This document shows, piece after piece, positions 51,897 through 60,525 of a DNA stretch of 64,000 nt. Made by a program: the position numbers and the translations under genes. The stretch's first letter is position 1, and every line of letters begins with the position of its first letter. This DNA comes from Planctomycetota bacterium. GTDB taxonomy: Bacteria; Planctomycetota; Planctomycetia; Pirellulales; Pirellulaceae. Location: positions 5,380-69,379 of the forward strand of contig JAPLNL010000019.1 in assembly GCA_026692905.1 (NCBI GenBank), given 5' to 3'. The notes below the pieces were generated by a model that worked only from the letters and a program-made list of their open reading frames with translations, did no database searches and had not been told where the DNA came from.

Positions 51897-52874
51897 TTAG
51901 CGGGATTTCTGGATCGGTACATCGCGGTATTGCTTGTGGCATTGGATGCAGTTTGTGCTGATACGGCGAAAGGGTTCGGCCACATCGGCTGGCAGCGAGG
52001 TCGAATTACTGGTTGGTTTCCATTGCCGTATCACCTTCTCTAGCAGAAGAGCGTCCGCCTCAGATTCCTTCAATCGCTTTGAAAATCCCTGCGGTTGTTT
52101 GGTGGCGTATTCCATTCGCTGCATCTCGGTAAAATGCTCACGCAACAACAACGCTTCGTGGGCCGCAGTCAGGTCCGGGTGGCCAGGCAATGATTTCCAG
52201 CCAGACTCCGAAAGACGTTTCATGCGGTCATGTGTTCGCTCAAGCTCCACCATCGCCTCGGCCATCGGCGGCAGTTTCGCCGTCTCTGGAAAATCCGGCG
52301 TTAGTTGATCGAGACATGTGGAGCTCAACTTCGTCGCCGAACCAACGGATTCGAACAAGCCGATATAGTTTTCGCTCGTGCCTGCAAGCTTCAAGATAGG
52401 CAGCGCTTCGACGGGCTCGATCAAACCAGCTGCAACGCATGCTGCTGCTGCCGCCGATGGGCTTCGATGTTTGCCATGGTGGCAATGAATGAAGATGGGG
52501 CCATCTAGGTCCCGAACGGCCTTGGCCAACTCCTCGATTCGCTCTTGCTGAATTCCGTTGTAGCCGTGCGGTAGATGAACATAGCGAAAGCCGAATTTCT
52601 TAGCCAGCTCCACGTCCGGCCTGGCCCCATCCACGCTCACAATCGTCTTGATCCCCAAGTCGCTTAACTCGCGAAACGCAGATTCGCCAACCGGCTGCCC
52701 GCCCGAAATTACCCTTTCGTGAATTTGAATGGCGTTGGGAAGATGCTTGGTCGCCAAAAGATGTGCCGCTCGTTTTGGTTTTGCAGGTTCGGCACGATCT
52801 CTTCCTTGAGCAAGGCAAGAAGCAGCACTCCCGATAGCAAGAAATAAGGTGAGGGATACAAGTTGGGGCTTCAT
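51897..52874 (-). CDS. Exported dual-specificity phosphatase fused to a cytochrome c'-like domain
   Basis: This 325-residue protein has a signal peptide (1-22). Residues 45-175 resemble the beta-lactamase-inhibitor/tyrosine phosphatase family: 'RVISGGQPVGESAFREL', 'GIKTIVSVDG', and the active site 'FIHCHHGKHRS' (Cys131-x5-Arg137). Residues about 200-325 are helical and end 'NCIQCHKQYRD', a haem c motif (309-313) placed as in cytochrome c'. Both active sites look intact. It would be a periplasmic haem-carrying phosphatase. The ArsR gene lies 20 bp downstream. Confidence 0.85.
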   Translation of the reverse strand: MKPQLVSLTLFLAIGSAASCLAQGRDRAEPAKPKRAAHLLATKHLPNAIQIHERVISGGQPVGESAFRELSDLGIKTIVSVDGARPDVELAKKFGFRYVHLPHGYNGIQQERIEELAKAVRDLDGPIFIHCHHGKHRSPSAAAAACVAAGLIEPVEALPILKLAGTSENYIGLFESVGSATKLSSTCLDQLTPDFPETAKLPPMAEAMVELERTHDRMKRLSESGWKSLPGHPDLTAAHEALLLREHFTEMQRMEYATKQPQGFSKRLKESEADALLLEKVIRQWKPTSNSTSLPADVAEPFRRISTNCIQCHKQYRDVPIQKSR

Positions 52875-53065
52875 GATTTTGTCGAAACGTTGCTACAACT
52901 GGGCGTTGATACACCCGCAGTTTAACAAATCCTCCTCCAAGCTGCTCTTTTCCATTTCCAAGCATTCGCAAAAAGCCCAAACTCGTCTGGTCGACCTCTC
53001 GCCAAGGCGTTCAAGCCAAAGAATCCTACGTCGCGTAAGATGCGAGCATTTCAGTTGGCTGAACC

Positions 53066-53764
53066 TTACTTGCCAGATTTCAGGATCGGCGTTTCTATGC
53101 TCGCCTTGTTGTCGCTCTTTTCGGCTGCTTTTGCCGAATCCTTTTCTTTATCAGCCTTGATCACTTCTGGCAGCTCTTTGCCTTCTGGAATCAGCTTCAT
53201 CGAGATACTGTTCACGCAGTGACGCGTATTTTTAGCTGTGTATTGCTCGCCTTGGAACACGTGCCCAAGATGCCCACCGCAGTTTTGGCAGACAATTTCG
53301 ATTCGTCCAGACCCATCTGTCTCAAGCTGCTTTTTTACCGCTCCTTTGATTTCGTCGTCGAAGCTTGGCCAGCCGCAGTGGCTCTCGAACTTGTCCGTCG
53401 AATTGTAGAGAGGAGCATTGCAGCGTTTGCAAATATAGGTTCCAGCGGTCTTCGTGTGGGTGTAACCTTTTTCCCGAGCTTCCGTGCCTTTTTTCAGGAT
53501 AACGTAGGCTTCATCGGCTGTTAGCTTATTGAATGGATCGCTCATTTTCTTTGACTTGTTCAGGCTCGAGGACTTTTTGGTTTTCTCTTCGGATTTTGCA
53601 GAATCACTTTTTGAGGCTTCTTCTTGAGGTTTTTCCGTGTTCGCTTCTTTGGCAGGACTCGCGCCAGACGAAGACTTTGGTGGATCGTAGGCTCGGGTTG
53701 CAGAATAAGTTCCCAAAGCGAATAAAAAGACAACACTCAGGAGGATCGGAAGTCGGAATTTCAT
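53066..53764 (-). CDS. msrB: Exported peptide-methionine (R)-S-oxide reductase (MsrB)
   Basis: About 232 residues from the ATG at 53764, which gives a signal peptide; the upstream extension is non-coding-like. A Lys/Ser/Glu-rich linker (30-75) leads to MsrB: Zn cysteine pairs 'CKRC' (112-115) and 'CQNC' (159-162), 'HCGWPSFDDEI', 'GHLGHVF' and the catalytic Cys183 in 'NTRHCVNSISM'. It reduces methionine-R-sulfoxide in proteins. Export implies repair of envelope proteins, needing a periplasmic electron donor. A short low-complexity tail ends it. Confidence 0.92.
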   Translation of the reverse strand: MKFRLPILLSVVFLFALGTYSATRAYDPPKSSSGASPAKEANTEKPQEEASKSDSAKSEEKTKKSSSLNKSKKMSDPFNKLTADEAYVILKKGTEAREKGYTHTKTAGTYICKRCNAPLYNSTDKFESHCGWPSFDDEIKGAVKKQLETDGSGRIEIVCQNCGGHLGHVFQGEQYTAKNTRHCVNSISMKLIPEGKELPEVIKADKEKDSAKAAEKSDNKASIETPILKSGK

Positions 53765-53970
53765 CTTTGCCTCAAAATGACTGGAAGTTAGGAGGGATTG
53801 GGAGTGCATATCCGCGGACGCGCACCAGGACAAAAGTCCTAATCTATTATAGCAGGCTTCAACCCTAAAATCAGGCGGTTTTCTCCTTTGACTTGACCCA
53901 AACATCGATTGCGGATAACTTTTTGAGCTGCCAACGACGTGCAATTTCATTGCTAGCATGTCGAGAAATT

Positions 53971-54057
53971 GCGGGTGTGGCGGAATTGGCAGACGCGCTA
54001 GACTCAGGATCTAGTGCCCTATTACTGGGCGTGGAGGTTCGACTCCTCTCATCCGCA
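53971..54057 (+). tRNA. tRNA-Leu (anticodon CAG)
   Basis: GCGGGTG and CATCCGC pair as the acceptor stem (one G-T), with D-arm 'GGCGGAATTGGCAGACGCGC', anticodon stem CTAGA/TCTAG around loop CTCAGGA (anticodon CAG), a long variable arm as in class II tRNAs, and T-arm 'GGAGGTTCGACTCCT'. The discriminator is A at 54057. CCA is not encoded. It decodes CUG. Confidence 0.97.
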
Positions 54058-54103
54058 CTCATTTGCACCCACTTGTTGACCGAAAGAACCTTTCACCAGC
54101 GGT

Positions 54104-55543
54104 ATGCCAAAAGATTTTCTAGCCGGGGTCCTCCCCGAGTACGACGTAGTGGTGATTGGAAGTGGATTGGCTGGCATGACCTCGGCCAATATTCTCGGAC
54201 GAGCGGGCCACCGCGTGCTGCTGCTTGAGCAGCATTACAAACTCGGTGGACTGGCCACTTGGTTTAAGCGTCCTGGTAGCCACACGTTTGACATTTCTCT
54301 TCACGGCTTCCCGTTTGGCATGATCAAGAGTTGCCGACGCTATTGGAACGATGAAATTGCATCCAACATCGTTCAGTTGAAGAATATTCGCTTTGACAAT
54401 CCGATGTTCTCGCTGACAACCACTTTCAATCGCGAGGATTTCACCAAATTGTTGACATCGCAGTTCGGTGTCCAAGCCGAAAGTGTCAATCAGTTCTTCG
54501 ACGCCGCCCGCGGCATGAACTTCTACGATGACCAGTCGATGACGACCGGCCAACTCTTCGAAAAATTCTTCCCGGGTCGCGAAGACGTAGTCCGATTGTT
54601 GATGGAGCCGATTACCTATGCCAATGGCTCCACCCTCGAAGATCCAGCCATCACTTATGGCATTGTCTTCTCCAACTTCATGGCCAAAGGGGTCTTTATC
54701 TACGAGGGGGGGACGGACGATCTCGTCGGCAAGATGCAAGCCGAATTGACCAAGAATGGGGTCGATACTCGAATTCGCTGCGACGTTTCCAAGATCCTCG
54801 TTGGACCGAACGGCGTAAAAGGTGTTGTCGTCAACGGTCGCGAAATCAAATGCAGAGCCGTAGTCAGCAACTCGAATTTGCGATCCACCATTCTCGACAT
54901 GGTTGGACCTGAACATTTTGATCCTCAGTTTCTATCGGATGCTCAAGCGGTCCGATTGAACAACAGTAGCACTCAAGTTTACATGGCCCTCAAGCCAGGT
55001 GTTACGATTCCGGAATCGACTGGGGATTTGTTGTTCTGCTCGACCGCTCCCCTGTTTCGAACCAACCTACTGCTCGATAGAAAAATCACTTCGCGAACCT
55101 TCAGTTTCTATTATCCGAGAACTCGACCGACTGGCAAAGAACGCTTTGCTATCGTAAGCAGCACCAACGCCAATTGGAGAGACTGGTCGAACCTCAATGA
55201 ACAAGAATACGCTGAAAGTAAAAAGGATCTCGTTGAAACGACACTCGATGCCCTTGAGCAGTACGTTCCAAATTGCCGCGAAAAGATTGAACACGCCGAA
55301 GCCGCCACGCCGCAAACGTTTCATCATTACACAAAGCATCAATTGGGAGCCAGCTTTGGCACCAAGTTCGAAGGGCTCGCTGTTTCTCGCGGTTTGCCTC
55401 AACAAATCAAAGGCCTATACCATGCTGGCTCGGTTGGAATCATCATGTCGGGCTGGCTAGGAGCCATCAATTACGGCGTGATCGTTTCCAACGAAGTAGA
55501 CCAAATGCTTTGCAAATCAGCTCCCGCGATTTCCGTGGATTGA
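54104..55543 (+). CDS. Phytoene desaturase-like FAD-dependent oxidoreductase
   Basis: This 479-residue protein has the FAD/NAD-binding N-terminus '[20 protein letters not shown]' and '[16 protein letters not shown]'. It keeps the CrtI/CrtN layout: '[16 protein letters not shown]' mid-protein, '[12 protein letters not shown]', and '[20 protein letters not shown]' near the C-terminus. Such enzymes desaturate, saturate or isomerise carotenoid and retinol-like substrates. No other carotenoid genes lie nearby. It starts 47 bp after the tRNA. HpnE-type squalene/hopanoid enzymes are an alternative. Confidence 0.85.
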   Translation: MPKDFLAGVLPEYDVVVIGSGLAGMTSANILGRAGHRVLLLEQHYKLGGLATWFKRPGSHTFDISLHGFPFGMIKSCRRYWNDEIASNIVQLKNIRFDNPMFSLTTTFNREDFTKLLTSQFGVQAESVNQFFDAARGMNFYDDQSMTTGQLFEKFFPGREDVVRLLMEPITYANGSTLEDPAITYGIVFSNFMAKGVFIYEGGTDDLVGKMQAELTKNGVDTRIRCDVSKILVGPNGVKGVVVNGREIKCRAVVSNSNLRSTILDMVGPEHFDPQFLSDAQAVRLNNSSTQVYMALKPGVTIPESTGDLLFCSTAPLFRTNLLLDRKITSRTFSFYYPRTRPTGKERFAIVSSTNANWRDWSNLNEQEYAESKKDLVETTLDALEQYVPNCREKIEHAEAATPQTFHHYTKHQLGASFGTKFEGLAVSRGLPQQIKGLYHAGSVGIIMSGWLGAINYGVIVSNEVDQMLCKSAPAISVD

Positions 55544-55621
55544 CTCGCTGCCCACCCTGAATCACACTACATTGCGTTCCACTCATCCCAAATCCGCTGA
55601 TCTTTTTCAATTAGTTCAAGC

Positions 55622-56062
55622 ATGACCACACGTCGCCGAGCGAGAGAAGTCGTTTTACAAGTACTCTACGAAGAGGATGTAAACCCTATGCGAGAACTAG
55701 CGGTAGCCGATGCATTCGTCTCCAAACGTATGCTTCACAATAAGCCCTTGGTGGCATTCGCCCAGCAGTTGCTTCGCGGTGTACGCACCCATCGCGACGC
55801 CATCGATGAGATCTTGACCAAACATGCGGCCAACTGGTCCGTCAAACGCATGACAACCATCGACCGAAACATCCTGCGAATGTCTACTTTCGAAATGATG
55901 CACGGTGGAGTGCCCGGCCGCGTTTCGATCAACGAAGCCATCGAAATTGCAAAACGATACGGCAATCGCAACTCAGGGCAATTCGTGAACGGAATTCTAG
56001 ACCGCGTATTGCGAGAACACGAAGCCAATCAAGCTGCCGAAAAAGAAGTGGTCAGCGGTTAG
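55622..56062 (+). CDS. nusB: Transcription antitermination factor NusB
   Basis: This 146-residue protein has the NusB opening 'TTRRRAREVVLQVLYEEDVN', the middle helix 'NWSVKRMTTIDRNILRMSTFEM', and 'VSINEAIEIAKRYGNRNSGQ' then 'FVNGILDRVL'. It binds boxA RNA with NusE to prevent early termination in rRNA operons. The downstream side carries an R7 remnant and R6. It is likely co-transcribed with or after the upstream oxidoreductase (78 bp gap). Confidence 0.96.
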   Translation: MTTRRRAREVVLQVLYEEDVNPMRELAVADAFVSKRMLHNKPLVAFAQQLLRGVRTHRDAIDEILTKHAANWSVKRMTTIDRNILRMSTFEMMHGGVPGRVSINEAIEIAKRYGNRNSGQFVNGILDRVLREHEANQAAEKEVVSG

Positions 56063-56100
56063 TAGCGGAACGGCAAGAGCCTTCCGGTGCCTCTCCGGCT

Positions 56101-56222
56101 CAATCACCCTCCCTCTGGGAGGGTCGAGCGTAGCGAGGGGAGGGTGGAGTACCAGTCGCAATTGTACAAGTCAGTTCACCCTCCTCGACCTCTGGCCGCC
56201 CCTCCCCGAAGGAGAGTGACAC
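56101..56222. repeat. R6 palindromic repeat, copy 2
   Basis: ACCCTCCCTCTGGGAGGGTC, GAGCGTAGCGAGGGGAGGGT and a closing CCCCTCCCCGAAGGAGAGTG. It lies between convergent nusB and SHD1 genes. The GAGCGTAGCGAGGGGAGGGT core is identical to 60432-60522. Confidence 0.85.
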
Positions 56223-56244
56223 CTGCGGCTTGAGCTGATCGCTG

Positions 56245-57453
56245 TTAGAATCTAGCACCTGGGGCTGGCATACCTCCGCCCATTCTTGCCATGCCCATCA
56301 ATTCAACGATGCGTTCATCGAATTCCTCTTGGGTTTCCGCGGTGCTTATCGACCCCAACAAGCCATTCGCAAACAGCAGCGCTCCTCCAACTTGCGTGTG
56401 AATTTGTTTCGGATTCGCAGATTCCAATACACCCTTCGCCTGCGCCATCGCTTGGTCCCAGTTCGACACCATTCCTTCGGGCAACCAGCGGCCTTCGGAG
56501 AGCACATACTTGACTGGCGCACCTTGACCTCCAGGCAACTGAAATGTCACATTTGCAGAATTGGATGATAGACTCTCCGCGATTGCAGATTCAGGCTTGG
56601 AAATGACCATCGCTTTGTATGGTCCGTCATCCGGCAAACTTCTTTGAAGTGCATTTGCCTTGCTCGAAAGGTTGCCAACATAGCCGGATAGTATATCTCG
56701 GATGTCGGAATTCTGAAGATAGCTAACGTCCATCCATTCGATTGGAATGGTCGCTTCAACCATGCTAACGATTGAATCATACGACTTGGCGAGTATCTGT
56801 TTTTGATCAGGCTGCATCGGAAGCGACTTGCTGTTCAAGATAAACGGCTTCTTACTTTTCAGTGTAGTGAGTAGTTCACCACGAAACTTTTTGATCAAAT
56901 TCAATGTCTTCTGTTCGACACGAGTCGACGCGAGCTTCACGACCTCTTCCACTTCTTTTTGCTTCGAGGCCGGCAATGCATCCCATATCACAATGGGATT
57001 GTCATTCTTGAGTTCACGAAGAACGATGTCCATGAATTCCTGTGCAGTAGGATTCGATGGAAACGACACTGGCTCTTTACTCATCGTTGCCGACGACTTG
57101 CTGCCTGATGAGGAGCCGTCGCCTGAGGAGGTCTCGGTCGAACTTGACGAACTATCGCCGGCGTTTTTTGCCATGGCTCTAGCTTTGAGACGGCTCTTGT
57201 CGTCCAGCTTGCTCAAAGGCAGGACGATCTCTTTTCCATCGGCCTTCCGAAGGGTCAATTTAACACCCTCTAGCTTCACAAACTCGGCGACCACGGTTTT
57301 CTCGCCCGTACTGTCGGTCCAGTTATCTGTCTTTTGCCCAAATACATTCGGTGCCATCAACGAAAACGTGGCAACTCCAGTCGCCAACATGAGTGAGGCA
57401 AACCGTGCTCGCATGGTGGGGCGAGAGGAAGTCCAAGGTGGTTGCAAAAACAT
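56245..57453 (-). CDS. SHD1-domain protein of unknown function, secreted
   Basis: This 402-residue protein (ATG 57453; ATG 57414 also possible) has a signal peptide ending near 'NVFGQ'. The SHD1-type domain follows at residues 42-90 ('WTDSTGEKTVVAEFVKLEGV', 'GKEIVLPLSKLDDKSRL'). A Ser-rich linker leads to a helical C-terminal domain of about 270 residues that I do not recognise ('TAQEFMDIVLRELKNDNP', 'NQAMAQ'-type helices) with a Gly/Met-rich end. SHD1 domains in planctomycetes are common in exported proteins of unknown role. Confidence 0.8.
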   Translation of the reverse strand: MFLQPPWTSSRPTMRARFASLMLATGVATFSLMAPNVFGQKTDNWTDSTGEKTVVAEFVKLEGVKLTLRKADGKEIVLPLSKLDDKSRLKARAMAKNAGDSSSSSTETSSGDGSSSGSKSSATMSKEPVSFPSNPTAQEFMDIVLRELKNDNPIVIWDALPASKQKEVEEVVKLASTRVEQKTLNLIKKFRGELLTTLKSKKPFILNSKSLPMQPDQKQILAKSYDSIVSMVEATIPIEWMDVSYLQNSDIRDILSGYVGNLSSKANALQRSLPDDGPYKAMVISKPESAIAESLSSNSANVTFQLPGGQGAPVKYVLSEGRWLPEGMVSNWDQAMAQAKGVLESANPKQIHTQVGGALLFANGLLGSISTAETQEEFDERIVELMGMARMGGGMPAPGARF

Positions 57454-57488
57454 TGATTAATCTCGTTCGATCAGGGAACTAACGGTCA

Positions 57489-57545
57489 TAGCACGAAGCG
57501 CAAGCTAGTGAGGGAAACGCGATTCACGAGCTTGCGCGTCGTGCT
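57489..57545. repeat. R1 repeat pair, head-to-head
   Basis: TAGCACGAAGCGCAAGCTAG then its complement (TCACGAGCTTGCGCGTCGTG) form a palindrome with a 10-nt centre. It lies between the divergent SHD1 and PLP decarboxylase genes. Confidence 0.85.
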
Positions 57546-57705
57546 ATCGGTGCCAATCTGCGGCTCACCGAAGGCATCAAAATAATCTATCGAAGCCGAA
57601 AAGTCATCGTCCGCCTCGTTTTGACGCAATTTCCAGGAGAACTTTGCCGATAAAATAGCCTTTGCTGTCCATTTCGCTCTCGTAGAATCCGAAGGCATCG
57701 ACACC

Positions 57706-59184
57706 TTGTTTGACTCGGGAAGTACTCTCGATCCTTCTGATTGGGATTCTCTGCGCGTTCAAAGCCACCGCATGCTCGATGACATGCTCGACTATGTGTC
57801 GCACATTCGTCAACGCCCTGTTTGGCAGCCGGCTCCAGACGAAACGAGCCGGATCTTTGAAGCCCCCCTGCCGTCGGGCCCAACAAGCCTCGAGTCGACA
57901 CACCAATCTTTCATGCAGAATATTCTGCCCTATGCCATCGGCAATTCTCATCCCGGATTCATGGGCTGGGTTCATGGTGGTGGTTCGGTGGTAGGTATGC
58001 TGGCTGAAATGCTAGCATCAGGGCTCAACTCCAATCTCGGTGGCCGTGATCAAATTCCAATCCAAGTCGAACAGCAAGTCATTCGGTGGATGCAAGAACT
58101 CTTCGGCTTTCCTGACTCGTCAAGCGGACTCTTTGTGACCGGTTCCTCGATGGCAAACTTAATCGGTTTGTTGGTCGCCCGCACCTCTGCAATCGGAACC
58201 GAGGTCCGCGGCCAAGGGCTGATCAGGTCCGATGAGCGACTCGTTGCCTACACCTCGGTCGATGCGCACAGTTGCTTGGAACGCGCGATGGAGATTGGTG
58301 GAATGGGGGGGCATCAATTAAGAAAGATACCTGTCAACGATCGTCATGAAATGAATTTGGTTGCCTTACAAACAGCAATTGAAACGGATCAGGCTGCTGG
58401 CAATACCCCGTTTTGTATCGTTGGAACAGCAGGCACCGTCAATGTCGGTGCAATCGATGATTTGCATGGGATCGCGGCGATTGCAGCTCGTGAACGTTTG
58501 TGGTTTCACGTGGATGGCGCTTGCGGCGCCCTGGGCATGATGTCACCCAAGATCGGTGCCAAGATGATTGGCATTCAATCGGCTGATTCGATCGCGCTCG
58601 ATTTTCATAAATGGGGCCAGGTCCCCTATGATGCAGGCTTCATTTTGGTCCGCGATGCGAACCTGCATCAAGCTACCTTTGCTTCACCAGCCGAGTATCT
58701 TCGACGGGAAACGCGAGGAATGGCGGCAGGTTCCCCCTGGCCATGTGACTTTGGACCAGACCTATCCAGGAGCTTCAAGGCGCTCAAAGTCTGGTTCACC
58801 ATGCAAGTTTTCGGTACCGACCGAATGGCAAACATGATGGAACGCACTTGCGAATTGGCGGAATACCTTGCCAAGCGAGTGATGGAATCGCCAGAGCTTG
58901 AATTGCTAGCACCGGTAAGACTCAATATCGTTTGCTTCCGGTTTCGATGCGATAAAGCCGTTGACCAGGTCAATTCGGATCGAGTTAATTCGGATATCGT
59001 CGTCGCGATGCAGGAGTCTGGCCTCGCTGCCCCATCCGCTACCAAAATCGACGGAAAGTTAGCGATTCGGGCAGCCATCTTCAATCATCGTACTTCGCCG
59101 CTGGATATCGACAACGTGATCGATGCCTCGATTCGGTTTGGCCGATCGATTACCCAAGGAAGTAAAATCTCATGCAAATTCTAA
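57706..59184 (+). CDS. PLP-dependent decarboxylase of the aromatic amino acid/glutamate decarboxylase family
   Basis: The start is a TTG at 57706; no in-frame ATG precedes residue 23. The 492-residue protein is a group II decarboxylase: 'GNSHPGFMGWVHGGGS' (80-94), 'FVTGSSMANLIGL', His188 of 'DAHSC' (ring stacking), 'VGTAGTVNVGAIDD', Asp270 in 'HVDGA', and PLP Lys302 in 'DFHKWGQVPYD'. It should remove CO2 from an L-amino acid such as an aromatic or acidic one. The ATP-grasp gene overlaps it by 13 bp, a tight functional pair. Confidence 0.9.
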   Translation: MFDSGSTLDPSDWDSLRVQSHRMLDDMLDYVSHIRQRPVWQPAPDETSRIFEAPLPSGPTSLESTHQSFMQNILPYAIGNSHPGFMGWVHGGGSVVGMLAEMLASGLNSNLGGRDQIPIQVEQQVIRWMQELFGFPDSSSGLFVTGSSMANLIGLLVARTSAIGTEVRGQGLIRSDERLVAYTSVDAHSCLERAMEIGGMGGHQLRKIPVNDRHEMNLVALQTAIETDQAAGNTPFCIVGTAGTVNVGAIDDLHGIAAIAARERLWFHVDGACGALGMMSPKIGAKMIGIQSADSIALDFHKWGQVPYDAGFILVRDANLHQATFASPAEYLRRETRGMAAGSPWPCDFGPDLSRSFKALKVWFTMQVFGTDRMANMMERTCELAEYLAKRVMESPELELLAPVRLNIVCFRFRCDKAVDQVNSDRVNSDIVVAMQESGLAAPSATKIDGKLAIRAAIFNHRTSPLDIDNVIDASIRFGRSITQGSKISCKF

Positions 59185-60392
59185 GGTCTTCGGGTTCGAA
59201 CCCATTGCTCGGCATGGCCCACATCATGCGATTGGCTTTTGCTGGGAACAATCTTAGCGAGATCGCGTCGCAGCTTGCGAGTCGCATTAAAACCAACGCA
59301 TTCGACTCGGTAGCGATGATGGACCTCTCGATCGTGCTTCAGCTAAACGCGAATCCACACTTAGCGATCGAATTGCAGTCGGACGCTCTCAATCAACAGC
59401 AGTACTTTGAGCTCAAGTCCAACCCAAAAAATCCTGCCTTGAAATTGCTCGCGATCATGGGTCCTGGCGAAGTAATGGCCAATACACCAATCGACTTTCT
59501 GATCGAGAATTCCGATATAGCCCTAAGCTTCCTCTATCTCGGCGAGGGGCTTCCGGTTCCGACGGAAATCCCAGAACATGATGTCGCCTTTGTCGCCGTT
59601 TGCGAATCCGACCAAAATCAAAACTTGCTAAAGCATTTGAGCGAGGTCATGCAATTTTGGCCGAAGCCCTTCGTAAACGAACCTTCACTCATTGCTCAAC
59701 TGAGCCGAAATCGAGTTAGCCAACGCTTGGCATCTGCGGCCGGAGTCGCTGTTAGCGATGCCGTGAGAGTAACAAGTTCCCAACTGCGAGAATTGGGTAA
59801 GCCAGGCGACTTGTTATCCTTTCCATTCCCTGTCATCGCCAGACCCCTCGATTCTCATGCAGGTCACGGCCTTGCCAAAATCGATGATTGCAATCAGCTC
59901 GAACGCTACCTGAGCAAAGAAAACAGCCACGAATATTTCGTGGCCCCATTCATCGATTACCGCAGCAAAGATGGAATGTATCGCAAGTACCGAATCGCGA
60001 TCATGGATGGCCAGCCTTTTGCCGCCCACATGGCCATATCGCGACATTGGATGGTTCACTATTTGAACGCAGACATGCTGAACAGCGAGACCAATCGCCA
60101 AACCGAAGCCGAATTCATGCGATTATTTGATCAAGAGTTCGGACTCAAACACAAAAAAGCCTTTGCATCAATCGATCAAAAGATCGGGCTTAATTACTAC
60201 TCGATCGATTGTGCTGAAACACAGGACGGAAAACTACTCGTCTTCGAGCTCGATAGCGGTGCAGTCGTTCACTCGATGGACCCGATCGACCTCTTTCCAT
60301 ACAAGGCCCCTCAGATGCAACGGGTGTTTGATGCGTTCCGGGACATGTTGATGAGCAAAGCGGACTTGGTTTCAAGAAGACGTGTTGCGTAA
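59172..60392 (+). CDS. ATP-grasp domain protein with TPR-like N-terminus
   Basis: This 406-residue protein has helical TPR-like repeats at 10-95, a Rossmann-like middle (90-165), and an ATP-grasp domain at 180-375: 'PFPVIARPLDSHAGHGL' (Gly-rich loop), 'EYFVAPFIDYRSKDGMYRKY', 'SIDCAETQDGKLLVFELDSG' with Mg-binding Asp346 and Glu359. ATP-grasp enzymes join a carboxylate to an amine using ATP. With the overlapping decarboxylase, a product amine could be ligated to an acid. No close named family is recognised; the pathway is inferred. Confidence 0.8.
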   Translation: MQILRSSGSNPLLGMAHIMRLAFAGNNLSEIASQLASRIKTNAFDSVAMMDLSIVLQLNANPHLAIELQSDALNQQQYFELKSNPKNPALKLLAIMGPGEVMANTPIDFLIENSDIALSFLYLGEGLPVPTEIPEHDVAFVAVCESDQNQNLLKHLSEVMQFWPKPFVNEPSLIAQLSRNRVSQRLASAAGVAVSDAVRVTSSQLRELGKPGDLLSFPFPVIARPLDSHAGHGLAKIDDCNQLERYLSKENSHEYFVAPFIDYRSKDGMYRKYRIAIMDGQPFAAHMAISRHWMVHYLNADMLNSETNRQTEAEFMRLFDQEFGLKHKKAFASIDQKIGLNYYSIDCAETQDGKLLVFELDSGAVVHSMDPIDLFPYKAPQMQRVFDAFRDMLMSKADLVSRRRVA

Positions 60393-60431
60393 CTGGTTTT
60401 AGACGCCCTCCAATAAGAGAGCATTCCGTTT

Positions 60432-60522
60432 TGACACCCTCCCGCTGGGAGGGTCGAGCGTAGCGAGGGGAGGGTGAAGTGCAAACGGCGATTGTACAAA
60501 TCAGTCCACCCTCCCCGGCCTC
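60432..60522. repeat. R6 palindromic repeat, copy 3, truncated
   Basis: The GAGCGTAGCGAGGGGAGGGT core matches 56101-56222. The right arm is missing and the repeat ends about 3 bp from the TPR gene stop (60526-60528). No gene lies between 60393 and 60525. Confidence 0.8.
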
Positions 60523-60525
60523 CGA

